The notes below the pieces were generated by a model. That model saw only the letters and a program-made list of their open reading frames with translations. It had not been told where the DNA came from and ran no database searches. From Planctomycetota bacterium (GTDB taxonomy: Bacteria > Planctomycetota > PLA2): a stretch of 64,000 nt of DNA. The DNA is taken from assembly GCA_021776735.1 (NCBI GenBank), contig JAJFFH010000044.1:1-64000 (forward strand), read 5' to 3'. Each line of letters starts with the position of its first letter. The first letter of the stretch is position 1. Shown in pieces: positions 50,526 through 59,041 of this stretch. Position numbers and translations under genes: made by a program.

Positions 50526-53288
50526 CTAGCGGTTCTTCGGTTTTGGCTTCGGCTTGGGGCGCATCTGGATATCGAAGGTTGTCGTGCGACCCGGCTGGAT
50601 CTCGACATCGAAGTTGTCCACGACCCACTTGTTGGAGTGCGCCTGGATCTTGGCCGGCCCCGAACGGAGCGCGCCGGATATCGAGTAGCCCTGGGCATCG
50701 GTTTGCCGCACCCAGCCGAGCCAGCCGTTGTTCGCCGGATCGCGAATGTAGAAGTAGACCCCCTTGAGCGGTTGGCCCTGGTCGTCCGTCACGCGGAAGG
50801 CGATCTTGCCCGTCGGCACGAGCTGGAGATCCTGAACCACCATCTCCTGGCTGGCGACCGTGACCTGCGCGCGCGCGGAACCGCGCGAGCCCATGTTGAA
50901 CTGGAGCACATATGTGCCCGGCGCAAGGCCCTGGATGAAGTATCGACCGCGGCTGTCCGCGTAGTCGCTGCCGCCGAGCAGCCATTCGTTAGCCGCACGC
51001 TTTTCACCCGGCGCGCGATACATCGTGGCGCGCACCGATCGGTGCGACAGCGGCTTTCCGTCGGCGCCGCGGAGCGTGCCCTTGATGCCGCCGCCGGTCT
51101 CGAGCACCACGAAGAGTTCCTGCGGCGCGACGTTCGCTTCCACGACCACGTCGCTGATCGTGGTCGGGGCGTGACCGGGCGCCTTGAACGTGACCATGTA
51201 GGTGCCTTCGTTCACGGGTCGCTCGAACGCCCCATCCGGCGACCGCACCTGGCCGGACCAATGCGTTCCGCCCCGGCTGCGCCGGCCCGGCGTGCGCTGC
51301 GGCTGAATCTGGACCTGGAACTTCTCCTGGGACTGTCCGCTCAGGACGCTCGTGACGCGCGCGCGCAGCACCTGCGTCGGCTTGAGCTTGAGCTCGACGC
51401 CCGTGGTGCCCGCGGGGATGTCTTTCGCCGGCTCCGGATTGCCGAAGCTGGACCACGCCTGGATGTCGTAGCTGCCGTCCTTGAGACCGCCGAGCTTGAA
51501 ACGGCCGAGACTGTCCGTGGTCGTGTAGCGCCACGTCTTGTCCGGCGTGTTCTTCGGGCCGGTCGCGTACACGGTCGCGCCTGGGATCGGCTCGCCGGTC
51601 TTGCTGGTGAACACACCTTCGATGACCTGGCCCGCGAAGCTGATGATGATGCCCGTCAGTCGCTGGCCGTCCACACCTTCGATCGTGGTGCCGGACCATC
51701 CGTACGTTTCGTGCCACGCGTTCAGATAGAGCTTGCCGGGGACCGCGCCCTTCAGCACGAACTTCCCGTTCTGGTCCGTGTACCACGTCGGGTTCTCCCA
51801 CCAGATGTAGTTCTTGGCCCACTTGTAGCCCTTGATCTGGCCCCACCCTTTTTGCAGCGAGACCTGGATCGACGGAATGGGCCGGTCCTGCGTGTCGCGG
51901 ACTACACCTTCCACCGTCACGCCGTGCTTGAGTTCGACGACGATGTCGGACGGCGCGGGGCCGCCGACCGGGATCTCGATCGTGCCCTTCTCGCCGGGCG
52001 CATGCTCGGTGTGAAAGGCGACGACGGCGACCGTGCCAGGGAGTACGGAATCAAAGGTGAACTTCCCCTCGGCATCTGCCGTGGTGTAGTTCTTCGTACG
52101 GTTGTTCGCCGCGCGCTTGAAACCCGGCGCGTACTTGATGCGGTGCAGGTAGACCCGCGCGCCCGCCATGCCGCCCTGCGCCTTCGGGTCCTTGACGATC
52201 CCCTCGAGCACGAGCGACGAGTTGAGCTCGAACTCGAGCTTGCCGGTCCCGTCGCTTTGGCGTTGCTGCGGCAGGTACTTTTGCGCGCGCACCGTGAACA
52301 CGCGGTTCGGGGTCGTGTCGACGTTGGCCAGGGTAAACGTGCCGTCCTCGCCCGTCTCGACGGTCTTGTGCCAGTTTTCCCAGCCTTCGGCGATGACCGC
52401 CTTGGCGACCGGCAGCCCGGTCGTTGCGTCCGTCACCTTGCCGTTCAGGGACTTCCCGGGGTCGAGGGCGAAATCGACCTTGTACTCGCCGCCGTGCTTG
52501 AGCAGCAGGTTGGTGCGCCCGGAACTGGCAAACCCGTCCGCGACGACCACGACCTCGTTGCCCTGCCAGGTGTTGGTGCTGGCGGGCAGAGGCCACAGCG
52601 AGTACTTGCCGTCTTCGTCGGTCTTGGTCTCCTGAAAATACGACCAGTCCTTGACAATGATCCGCGCCCCCGACACCGGCTCGCCGCCATCGCGCGCGGT
52701 CACGCGGCCTTCGAGTTTCGAGCCCGCGCCGAGTGGGATTTCGACGAACGCGCCGGGCATCTTGCTGTCGATGCGCCCGACACCGACGCCGGGCTTCACG
52801 GCCAGGATGACGTGGTACTTGCGCTCGAGCGGTCCCAGCACAAACGTCCCGTCCTCCTCGGTGCGGACGCGGGACGCGAGGACGAACTGGTATGGATAGC
52901 TGCGCCAGTTCCGATAGATCGCGACGACGATCGCGTCGGGGACGGGCTTGTTTTCCTTGTCGATGACCCGACCGCGGATCGCCTTGTCCTGCGGCAGCGA
53001 CTTGTCGCCGTAGGGAACGACCTCATCGGGCTCGGCCTTCTCCGACTTGGCGGACGCCTCTTTCTCGGGGGCATCGCCGTCCGTCGGCTTTTTGCCCGCT
53101 TCGATCCGGGACAGCCCACTCGCGCTGGCGACCGTCGACGAAGTCCCTCGCAGACGGGAATCCTGGTCCGCCCACGGTGAGACCAAAAGCAGGAGCATTC
53201 CAGCCGCACCTGCCAGCACAAGCAGGACGACGGCCCATGTGCTTCGGCTGCGCGCTTTTTCACCCGAACCCGTCAACAAGCCCCCCAA
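50526..53288 (-). CDS. Large exported protein of carboxypeptidase-regulatory-like beta domains
   Basis: 920 residues from TTG 53288. A single N-terminal membrane helix (~18-40; AVVLLVLAGAAGMLLLLVS) exports or anchors it. A Lys/Glu-rich linker (~60-95) starts at a dispersed-repeat copy. About nine beta-sandwich repeats of carboxypeptidase-regulatory type follow, for example AIRGRVIDKENKPVPDAIVV, SKLEGRVTARDGGEPVSGAR, KSLNGKVTDATTGLPVAKAV and VIEGVFTSKTGEPIPGATVY, each with a D-x-x-G-x-F/Y-x-L turn. The C terminus ends PKPKPKPKNR. No peptidase domain. Probably a surface or periplasmic binding or adhesive protein. Confidence 0.88.
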   Translation of the reverse strand: MGGLLTGSGEKARSRSTWAVVLLVLAGAAGMLLLLVSPWADQDSRLRGTSSTVASASGLSRIEAGKKPTDGDAPEKEASAKSEKAEPDEVVPYGDKSLPQDKAIRGRVIDKENKPVPDAIVVAIYRNWRSYPYQFVLASRVRTEEDGTFVLGPLERKYHVILAVKPGVGVGRIDSKMPGAFVEIPLGAGSKLEGRVTARDGGEPVSGARIIVKDWSYFQETKTDEDGKYSLWPLPASTNTWQGNEVVVVADGFASSGRTNLLLKHGGEYKVDFALDPGKSLNGKVTDATTGLPVAKAVIAEGWENWHKTVETGEDGTFTLANVDTTPNRVFTVRAQKYLPQQRQSDGTGKLEFELNSSLVLEGIVKDPKAQGGMAGARVYLHRIKYAPGFKRAANNRTKNYTTADAEGKFTFDSVLPGTVAVVAFHTEHAPGEKGTIEIPVGGPAPSDIVVELKHGVTVEGVVRDTQDRPIPSIQVSLQKGWGQIKGYKWAKNYIWWENPTWYTDQNGKFVLKGAVPGKLYLNAWHETYGWSGTTIEGVDGQRLTGIIISFAGQVIEGVFTSKTGEPIPGATVYATGPKNTPDKTWRYTTTDSLGRFKLGGLKDGSYDIQAWSSFGNPEPAKDIPAGTTGVELKLKPTQVLRARVTSVLSGQSQEKFQVQIQPQRTPGRRSRGGTHWSGQVRSPDGAFERPVNEGTYMVTFKAPGHAPTTISDVVVEANVAPQELFVVLETGGGIKGTLRGADGKPLSHRSVRATMYRAPGEKRAANEWLLGGSDYADSRGRYFIQGLAPGTYVLQFNMGSRGSARAQVTVASQEMVVQDLQLVPTGKIAFRVTDDQGQPLKGVYFYIRDPANNGWLGWVRQTDAQGYSISGALRSGPAKIQAHSNKWVVDNFDVEIQPGRTTTFDIQMRPKPKPKPKNR
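53071..53089 (-). repeat. 19-bp dispersed repeat, copy 14 (16/19)
   Basis: Encodes KPTDGDAP at the beginning of the linker behind the membrane helix of the exported beta-domain protein. Confidence 0.78.
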
Positions 53289-53681
53289 CGCAGAAGTGTT
53301 CCCGAGTGTCCCCGAAGTGTGCCCCGGAGATTGCCGGAAACGTGGATGTCACGCGGCATCGTACCGGGGTGAGACCACCCGCGACTGTCAAAATTCTGTA
53401 CCGGCTTGCATACCTAGCGACGTGGAGTATTCGTTCTTGTGGAACAACCCGGTTCCTCTTGTCCCAAATGCTCTAGTTGTCCAAATGTCCACGGGCCTCT
53501 CCCACTGGCCCAACCCAACCCAACTTCCCGACTCCGCCGGGCCGTCCCAATCTGGGGCGGCCCGCGCCCTTTTCTGGGGTGCTGCGCGGCCTCCGGCCCC
53601 CGCCCCCCTCCGCTACACAACCTGTTCGCGGGCGGCACCTTCTTCGCTGCGCCTTCTTCACGGGCCGGGTAATCTGGCGCG
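53289..53681. other. 393-bp gene-free interval upstream of glyS
   Basis: No reading frame looks real. It contains a weak promoter candidate TTGCAT (53406-53411) with TATTCG 16 bp later, a small hairpin GGAAC/GTTCC (around 53442-53457), and the strong stem at 53539-53563. It separates the divergent exported-protein gene and glyS. Confidence 0.6.
53539..53563 (+). terminator. Terminator-like hairpin in the glyS leader
   Basis: GGGCCG-T-CCC pairs with GGG-G-CGGCCC around an AATCT loop, a 10-bp stem with one G-T pair, followed by CCCTTTTCT. No plus-strand gene ends upstream, so it more likely acts on the glyS leader as an attenuator than as an ordinary terminator. Confidence 0.5.
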
Positions 53682-55007
53682 ATGGTCGCCCTCGACGTTC
53701 TCCGTTCCCTCTGCAAGCGCCGGGGCTTCGTGTTCCAGGCCTCCGAAATCTACGGCGGCTTCGAATCCACGTGGGATTTCGGGCCCCTCGGCGTGGAGCT
53801 GAAGCGCCGGATCGCGGACGCCTGGTGGCGGGACATGGTCGTCTCGCGCGAGGACATCGTCGGGATCGACTCGGCCATCCTCCAGTCGCCAAAGGTCTGG
53901 GACACATCCGGGCACGTGTCCGGGTTCAACGACCCGCTCGTCGACTGCAAGACCTGCCAGGGGCGGTTTCGCGCCGATCAGCTCCAGGAGTCGGCATGCC
54001 CGCGCAAGCCGAGCAAGCATCCGGGCGAGCACGGCGACTGCGACCTGACCGAGCCGCGCCAGTTCAACATGATGTTTAAGACCCGGGTCGGCCCGGTCGA
54101 GGACAGCGCGGCGATCGCCTACCTGCGGCCCGAGACGGCGCAGGGTATCTTCACGAACTTCCTCAACGTCCAGCAGTCGATGCGGCTCAAGCTGCCGTTC
54201 GGCATCGCGCAGATCGGCAAGTCGTTTCGCAACGAGATCGTCACCGGCAACTTCTTCTTCCGGACGCGCGAGTTCGAGCAGATGGAAATGGAGTACTTCT
54301 GCCGTCCCGAGCAGGCCGCTGACCTGTACGGCTACTGGATCAAGGAGCGGCTCAACTGGTACCACTCGATCGGCATCAGCCCCGACAACCTGCGCGCCGA
54401 GGAGCACGCCGAAAAAGACCTCGCCCACTACGCCGCCGCCTGCACCGACATCGAATACCGGTATCCGTGGGGCTGGGGCGAGCTCGAGGGCATCGCCAAC
54501 CGGACCGACTTCGACCTGAACGCCCACGCGCAGGCGACCGGCAAGAAGCTTCAGTGGATGGATCCGCAGACCAACGAGTGGATCACCCCGCACGTCGTCG
54601 AGCCGGCCGCGGGCCTGACCCGCACCGTGCTGGTCGCGCTGATGGACGCCTACGACGACGAGACGCTCGAGGACGGCTCGGAGCGCAACGTCTTGCGCTT
54701 TCACCCGCGCATCGCGCCGGTCACGCTGGCGGTCTTCCCGCTGGTCAAAAAGGAAGGCATGCCGGAAAAGGCGCGCGAGATCCTCAAGCGCTATCTCGAC
54801 CGCTTCCCGTGCCTGTACGACGCGGGCGGCGCCATCGGCCGCCGCTATCGTCGCCAGGACGAAATCGGCACTCCGTTCTGCGCCACCGTCGATGGCCAAA
54901 CCCTCGAAGACGGCACGGTCACCCTCCGCGACCGCGACACGATGAAACAGGATCGCGTGAAGATCGAGGCGCTCGGCGACCACATCGACGAAGCATCGCG
55001 GCGCTAG
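53682..55007 (+). CDS. glyS: Glycyl-tRNA synthetase (alpha2, class II)
   Basis: 441 residues. It charges tRNA-Gly. This is the dimeric type shared with archaea and eukaryotes, not the bacterial alpha2beta2 type: KRRGFVFQASEIYGG, WDFGPLGVELKRRI, the class II motif 2 FRNEIVTGNFFFRTREFEQMEME (here shown as GKSFRNEI and REFEQMEMEYF), LRPETAQGIFTNF, RTDFDL, and the anticodon-domain APVTLAVFPLVKK. A Cys-rich insert CKTCQGRFRA...C is present. The length is normal for the compact bacterial members. Monocistronic as far as seen, with a long leader. Confidence 0.96.
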   Translation: MVALDVLRSLCKRRGFVFQASEIYGGFESTWDFGPLGVELKRRIADAWWRDMVVSREDIVGIDSAILQSPKVWDTSGHVSGFNDPLVDCKTCQGRFRADQLQESACPRKPSKHPGEHGDCDLTEPRQFNMMFKTRVGPVEDSAAIAYLRPETAQGIFTNFLNVQQSMRLKLPFGIAQIGKSFRNEIVTGNFFFRTREFEQMEMEYFCRPEQAADLYGYWIKERLNWYHSIGISPDNLRAEEHAEKDLAHYAAACTDIEYRYPWGWGELEGIANRTDFDLNAHAQATGKKLQWMDPQTNEWITPHVVEPAAGLTRTVLVALMDAYDDETLEDGSERNVLRFHPRIAPVTLAVFPLVKKEGMPEKAREILKRYLDRFPCLYDAGGAIGRRYRRQDEIGTPFCATVDGQTLEDGTVTLRDRDTMKQDRVKIEALGDHIDEASRR

Positions 55008-55024
55008 CGCGACGACCGGAACAC

Positions 55025-55043
55025 AGCAAACGGACGGCGATTT
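55025..55043 (+). repeat. 19-bp dispersed repeat, copy 15 (18/19)
   Basis: 17 bp after the glyS stop. Confidence 0.9.
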
Positions 55044-55066
55044 CTGCGAGCTGCACGCGCCGCCCC

Positions 55067-55220
55067 GGTGGGTTCGAGAGCGAGTTCTGGGTTGAACGAC
55101 CCTCTGCCAGCCGCGCAACGCCGCCCCCCGGTGGGTTCGAGAGCGAGTTCTGGGTTGAACGACCCTCTGCCAGCCGCGCAACGCCGCCCCCCCGGTGGGT
55201 TCGAGAGCGAGTTCTGGGTT
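55067..55220. repeat. 63/64-bp direct tandem repeat, 2.4 copies
   Basis: Units start at 55067, 55130 and 55194 with GGTGGGTTCGAGAGCGAGTT. The first two are identical apart from the length of a C run (six or seven C), and the third breaks off after about 27 bases. Near-perfect identity implies recent duplication. Confidence 0.95.
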
Positions 55221-55527
55221 GACCCTCCATACCGAGCCGGGATCAGAAGGATGATTCTAGCCCGCTGGCAGCCCAAGATGGAACCCGACGATCTCCCGTA
55301 ATCCCTTTTCAAACAAGGAGTTGCGTCGTCAAGCCTCCTCCAAAACCATCCCTTTGATCCCGGCTCGGTACGGGCTGCCAGCAGAACGTCCACCCACATT
55401 GGTGCGTTCGCCAGCGAGGGGATCCGCCCAACCCTGCGCGAGCGGGGGGCGCGCGCCGACGAGGTTCGGAGCCTGCCCCCGCGCCCCCCGCCGAACCGGA
55501 ATACCGGTCCGCGGGATCAGGGTCTGC

Positions 55528-56110
55528 ATGAGACAAGCCTTGCTGCCTCTGCTTTCGCTTCTGCTTGCCGCGGTTGGCTGCGCGGCGCCCGGGGTTCACC
55601 ATCGCGGCTGGATTGGCGGTGAGACGGTCCGTGTACGCACACCGGCTGGCGACCGCGCGGTGCTGCTCACGCGCGTACCCGCGGGATCTCCGAGCGCACG
55701 CGCCGGACTTCGCGAAGGCGACGTGGTACTCGCCATCGATCGCGAGCGCGTGAAGCGACCGCGCGACCTGCGCCGCCAGATCGAACGCCGCGACGAGGGC
55801 GCGAACGTTGCGATCCGCTACCGCCGCGGCAAGCGCGAGGAACTCGCCCTCGTCAAGGTCGGGCGCGAGAGCTGGGAGCGCCTGCGCATCCTCCACGTCG
55901 GACTGCGCTTCAGCCCGCGCCTGGATCTGTGGCCCTTCGACGACGGGCATCGACATCCTCGGCCTGATCCGCTTCAAGAAACACCGCCGCCGCCACGACC
56001 TGACCGAGGCGACGCGAGCATACAGCGGCCAAAAAGACCAGGAGCAGCTCAAACTGTTCGTGCTCCCGATCGGATTCGCCTTTGGCAAGACCATCCTGGA
56101 ACAGCGCTAG
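55528..56110 (+). pseudogene. PDZ-domain lipoprotein with a frameshift
   Basis: From ATG 55528 the frame reads a lipoprotein signal (LLSLLLAAVGC) and a PDZ domain (~30-125: RVPAGSPSARAGLREGDVVL, then AIDRERVKRPRDLRRQIER). It continues to SPRLDLWPFDDG near 55945. There it turns into Pro/Arg-rich nonsense, while the next frame reads GIDILGLIRFKKHRRRHDL and ends FVLPIGFAFGKTILEQR before TAG 56110. A one-base change within GACGGGCATC restores a single ~193-residue protein. It may be a real mutation, a sequencing error or programmed; nothing slippery is seen. Confidence 0.7.
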
Positions 56111-56130
56111 TGTTAATCCATGCGCTCGGG

Positions 56131-57444
56131 TCATTCTCCGCCATGGGAAACCGTCGCGGACTCGCACAAGGCGCACCCTCCGGGAAACCCAGGAGCCGTT
56201 TGTCCGGGATCGCACGCAGCAATCGTCGCCGACCCGATATCCTCTTCCAGCGTCAGGGCGGGAACGGTCACGGTGATGTTGCTGGAATCGATGAAGGAGT
56301 AGCTCGCCGTGTAGGTGTTGTTGCCCGCGGTGACCAGCTTCACCGTCATGTTTGTCGAGAAGTTTTGGCCAAACAGCTGAATCGTAGCGCCTTCGTCGTA
56401 GCGCCAGATTTGTGGCGTCACCTCGATAACCTGGGGCGATTTCTCTACGACCTTGGCGAACACGGTCGGAGCCCCGACATTGGTAAATCGGATCTGGATT
56501 TCCTCGGTGTTCGCCAGCGGCGAGGTCAACGTTGCGGTTTCCGCCAGGCCCGATACAAAGGTCCAAGACCCAAGAAGCACCGTCGGATCGCCGGACGGAT
56601 CAAGACGATAGAACTCCACTGTCCTGCCGGTCTCCCCGATGACCAACACCTCCGTCTGGCCATCGTAAGGCGTCCCAAGTATCACAGGTACGGTGATCAT
56701 AGGTTCTGTCAACACCACCGTATCCGCCACGCCATCGCCGTTCGCGTCGGTCAGGACGACACGAAGTTCGCGTTCGACCGGATTGCCCGGCGTTCTCTTC
56801 CCCATGATCGCGTTCAGGACGCCGGGCTCATTGCCTTTGAACAGTTGTTCAACACTCTTCAGGTCGGAGTGGTCATCTGACATCGCGAACGGAACGGTCT
56901 CCAGCGTATCGGGCCAACCATCTCCGTCGGTGTCATCGGCGCGAAGGACATCCTGACATCGGGCGTCCAGCAGATAGAAGTCCGGTCCATCCTCGGCCGT
57001 GAGCTGCGTCACATACATCTCGTTCGAGCCCGAGTCGAGAAGTTGCAATTCCGTTCCGCTGTCCGGTGCACCGTCTCCGTCGGAATCGTGGTACCGGACG
57101 AGAACAAACCTTCCCGACGCATCCACGGTAGAGACGAGGAGGTATGTCGTGTCGTCGATCTCCCGCTTAAGGACCGCCAAGACGCCCGTGCCGGGAACCG
57201 TGAGAATCTCCTCGCCATTGCCGACTTTGTCCGTAAGGAGGATCTCGTTCTTATCGGATCTCGCGAAGTAGTTCCAGTTCGTCGTTTCCGAGGCTTGATA
57301 AGAGCCGGCTATCGCTTTGTCGGGAGGCTGGGTGAGCAGCACCTGGCTTTGCGCGCGAATCACGGGGGAAGATCCGGCATGCGAACAGGATACGGCCAGA
57401 ACAATGACAGTGCCAATTACTGTCCTTATGACGTTGTTCATCAT
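56131..57444 (-). CDS. Lipoprotein with calcium-binding (TSP3-like) repeats and an IPT/TIG domain
   Basis: 437 residues from ATG 57444 (57441 also possible). Signal with lipobox VLAVSC at ~15-20. Three DxDGDG-type loops (DSDGDGAPD, DTDGDGWPD, DANGDGVAD) resemble dockerin/thrombospondin-3 calcium sites. Near the C terminus VIEVTPQIWRYDEGATIQLF then GQNFS is an IPT/TIG beta domain. Beta-rich throughout; likely surface or periplasmic. The G+C content is visibly lower than in all neighbours and codon choice is less biased, suggesting later acquisition. Directly upstream is the end of another minus-strand frame whose stop lies 8 bp away. Confidence 0.82.
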   Translation of the reverse strand: MMNNVIRTVIGTVIVLAVSCSHAGSSPVIRAQSQVLLTQPPDKAIAGSYQASETTNWNYFARSDKNEILLTDKVGNGEEILTVPGTGVLAVLKREIDDTTYLLVSTVDASGRFVLVRYHDSDGDGAPDSGTELQLLDSGSNEMYVTQLTAEDGPDFYLLDARCQDVLRADDTDGDGWPDTLETVPFAMSDDHSDLKSVEQLFKGNEPGVLNAIMGKRTPGNPVERELRVVLTDANGDGVADTVVLTEPMITVPVILGTPYDGQTEVLVIGETGRTVEFYRLDPSGDPTVLLGSWTFVSGLAETATLTSPLANTEEIQIRFTNVGAPTVFAKVVEKSPQVIEVTPQIWRYDEGATIQLFGQNFSTNMTVKLVTAGNNTYTASYSFIDSSNITVTVPALTLEEDIGSATIAACDPGQTAPGFPGGCALCESATVSHGGE

Positions 57445-57452
57445 TACGGTCT

Positions 57453-57638
57453 CTACTTTCCGGGAGGCTTCCGCCTGTCCTTGGGATCCGCCTGTGCGTT
57501 GTAGGCAACAAGTGCGTTCTTGCCATCGGTCGCGCACTTCAGGAGGGTTTGGTACCAATCCCACAGCGGATCCCCGTTCTTCGGAACCGCGCCGTCTGCC
57601 TTAGCTTTGGCCAGTTTTGTGCAAAGGTCACCGAGGCC
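57453..57638 (-). pseudogene. C-terminal remnant of an unrecognised gene upstream of the lipoprotein
   Basis: The frame ending at TAG 57453 reads LGDLCTKLAKAKADGAVPKN, GDPLWDWYQTLLKCATDGKN, ALVAYNAQADPKDRRKPPGK, a composition that looks coding and low-GC like the lipoprotein. No ATG, GTG or TTG lies in frame before it. The frame continues only through a dispersed repeat (57679) into the end of the transporter gene. It appears to be the tail of a gene whose 5' part was removed, and its last codons hold the ribosome-site candidate of the lipoprotein gene. Confidence 0.45.
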
Positions 57639-57678
57639 GGGCGCGCACCGGGGTTCGCCCCTGTTCGGGGCTGAGATG

Positions 57679-57697
57679 GAATCGCCGTCCGTTTGCC
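57679..57697 (-). repeat. 19-bp dispersed repeat, copy 16 (16/19)
   Basis: 3 bp beyond the stop of the NhaD-type gene, at the junction with the truncated low-GC segment. Confidence 0.8.
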
Positions 57698-57700
57698 GTC

Positions 57701-59026
57701 TCAGAGGATTGCCCGCAGCACGAGCACATAGGCGGACCCGATCAGGAGTTGCACGAACGCGAACGGGGCCGCGGTCTTCATGAAGCCCAGGAACGTGATC
57801 TTGATGCCTTCACGTTTCATCAGGGTTACGCCGACGACGATCGCGGCCGAGCCGATCGGGGTGACGTTACCGCCCAGGTTGCCGCCGATGATGCCCGCCC
57901 AGTAGATGTCTTCCGGCGTGCCGGCCGGCAGCATCTTCGCCAGCATCGCGGCGAGCGGGACGTTGTCGGTCAGGCCGCTCAGGATCCCCGTCACCCAGAC
58001 CAGGATCGCGGACGCGCCGCCACCCGTGGTATCGACCAGCCACTGGATGCCGTCGCCCATCTTGGCGAGTACGCCGACGTCGGGATGGCCGCAGATGCCG
58101 ATCAGCACGAACAGGCCGACGAAGAAGAACACGAGCGACCACTCGACCTTGCGCAGCGCTTCGTCCACCGCTTTCGGGCGCAGAACGAGCATGACCGTCG
58201 CGCCCAGAAACGCGACGAACTGCAACCCAAGGTCTTCGCTCCGAAACACCGGCAGGTAGCTCTGCAGCGCGAAGAGCAGGATGACGCCGCCGGTCACGAA
58301 CCACGAGTACTTGAAGAACTGCCGGTCCTCGACGGTTTCCCACTCGTCGAATTCCTGCACGCGCTGGTTGGCCTTGCGGACCGCCTCGGGATCGGTGAGC
58401 GGCACGATGCCGAACCGCCTGCGCGCGAGCCAGAGCGTGGCCGCCGACGCGATGACGCAGTACGGCGCGGCGATGACGAAGAAGCGCAGAAACGTGATCC
58501 CGGCCGCCTGGCCCAGGATGATGTTGGGTAGCGACGAGATCAGCGTCAGCAGTCCGCCGACGTTGGTCAAGAACGCCTCGACGAGCAGGAACGGGCGCGC
58601 ATCCATGTCGAGCCGCTTGCACGCGACCACGGTGAGCGACCCGATGATGATCATCGCGGTCACGTTGTTCAAGAACGCGGAGAAGACCAGGGTGAGTACG
58701 CCGAGCAACAGGAGCAGACGCCACGGATCACCGCGCGACAGCTTCAGGATCCGGATCGCGGACCACGTGAAGATGCCTGAGCGCGCCGCGATCTCGACAA
58801 AAATCGAGCTGCCGATGATGACCCCGAGCGTCGGCCACTCGATCAGGTTGACGGGTGCCGGAATGTGATGCCCGCCACCGCCGTGGCCAAACGAAACGCC
58901 CCACGCGATCGCGGCGAACAGGCCGATGCCGGCCACGACGAGCGCCAGCACCGCCTTGGGCAAAACCTCGAACGCGAGTCCGAGCAGGGTCGCCAGCAGG
59001 AGGGCGCCGAAAAACAAGGTGATCAT
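57701..59026 (-). CDS. NhaD/ArsB-type (SLC13-like) ion transporter
   Basis: 441 residues, about 11-12 hydrophobic helices. Motifs of the ArsB/NhaD branch of the ion-transporter superfamily: the first repeat has FSAFLNNVTAMIIIGSLTV and LTNVGGLLTLISSLPNIILG; the second has GILSGLTDNVPLAAMLAKML and GGNLGGNVTPIGSAAIVVG. The two inverted repeats with NN/DN-x-P and GG-x-x-T/S hairpins fit this fold. Sodium-proton antiport is the likeliest activity, but dicarboxylate or arsenite transport cannot be excluded. The universal stress gene upstream ends 15 bp before its ATG, so they form an operon. Confidence 0.9.
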   Translation of the reverse strand: MITLFFGALLLATLLGLAFEVLPKAVLALVVAGIGLFAAIAWGVSFGHGGGGHHIPAPVNLIEWPTLGVIIGSSIFVEIAARSGIFTWSAIRILKLSRGDPWRLLLLLGVLTLVFSAFLNNVTAMIIIGSLTVVACKRLDMDARPFLLVEAFLTNVGGLLTLISSLPNIILGQAAGITFLRFFVIAAPYCVIASAATLWLARRRFGIVPLTDPEAVRKANQRVQEFDEWETVEDRQFFKYSWFVTGGVILLFALQSYLPVFRSEDLGLQFVAFLGATVMLVLRPKAVDEALRKVEWSLVFFFVGLFVLIGICGHPDVGVLAKMGDGIQWLVDTTGGGASAILVWVTGILSGLTDNVPLAAMLAKMLPAGTPEDIYWAGIIGGNLGGNVTPIGSAAIVVGVTLMKREGIKITFLGFMKTAAPFAFVQLLIGSAYVLVLRAIL

Positions 59027-59041
59027 GACGCGGGTCTCCGG

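Larger units (their letters stand above)
55008..55527. other. 520-bp gene-free interval with tandem and inverted repeats
   Basis: Contains a dispersed repeat (55025), 63-bp tandem repeats (55067-55220) and an imperfect inverted pair, ACCGAGCCGGGATCA-AAGGATG (55230-55252) against CATCCCTTTGATCCCGGCTCGGT (55347-55370). Short open frames across the tandem repeats are by-products. Confidence 0.65.

Noticed and set aside
50361..53180. 939-codon plus-strand frame opposite the exported beta-domain protein
   Set aside because: Antisense composition; the minus strand has a membrane helix and regular beta repeats.
53400..53681. T-box riboswitch in the glyS leader
   Set aside because: The conserved T-box bulge and a specifier-loop arrangement could not be found.
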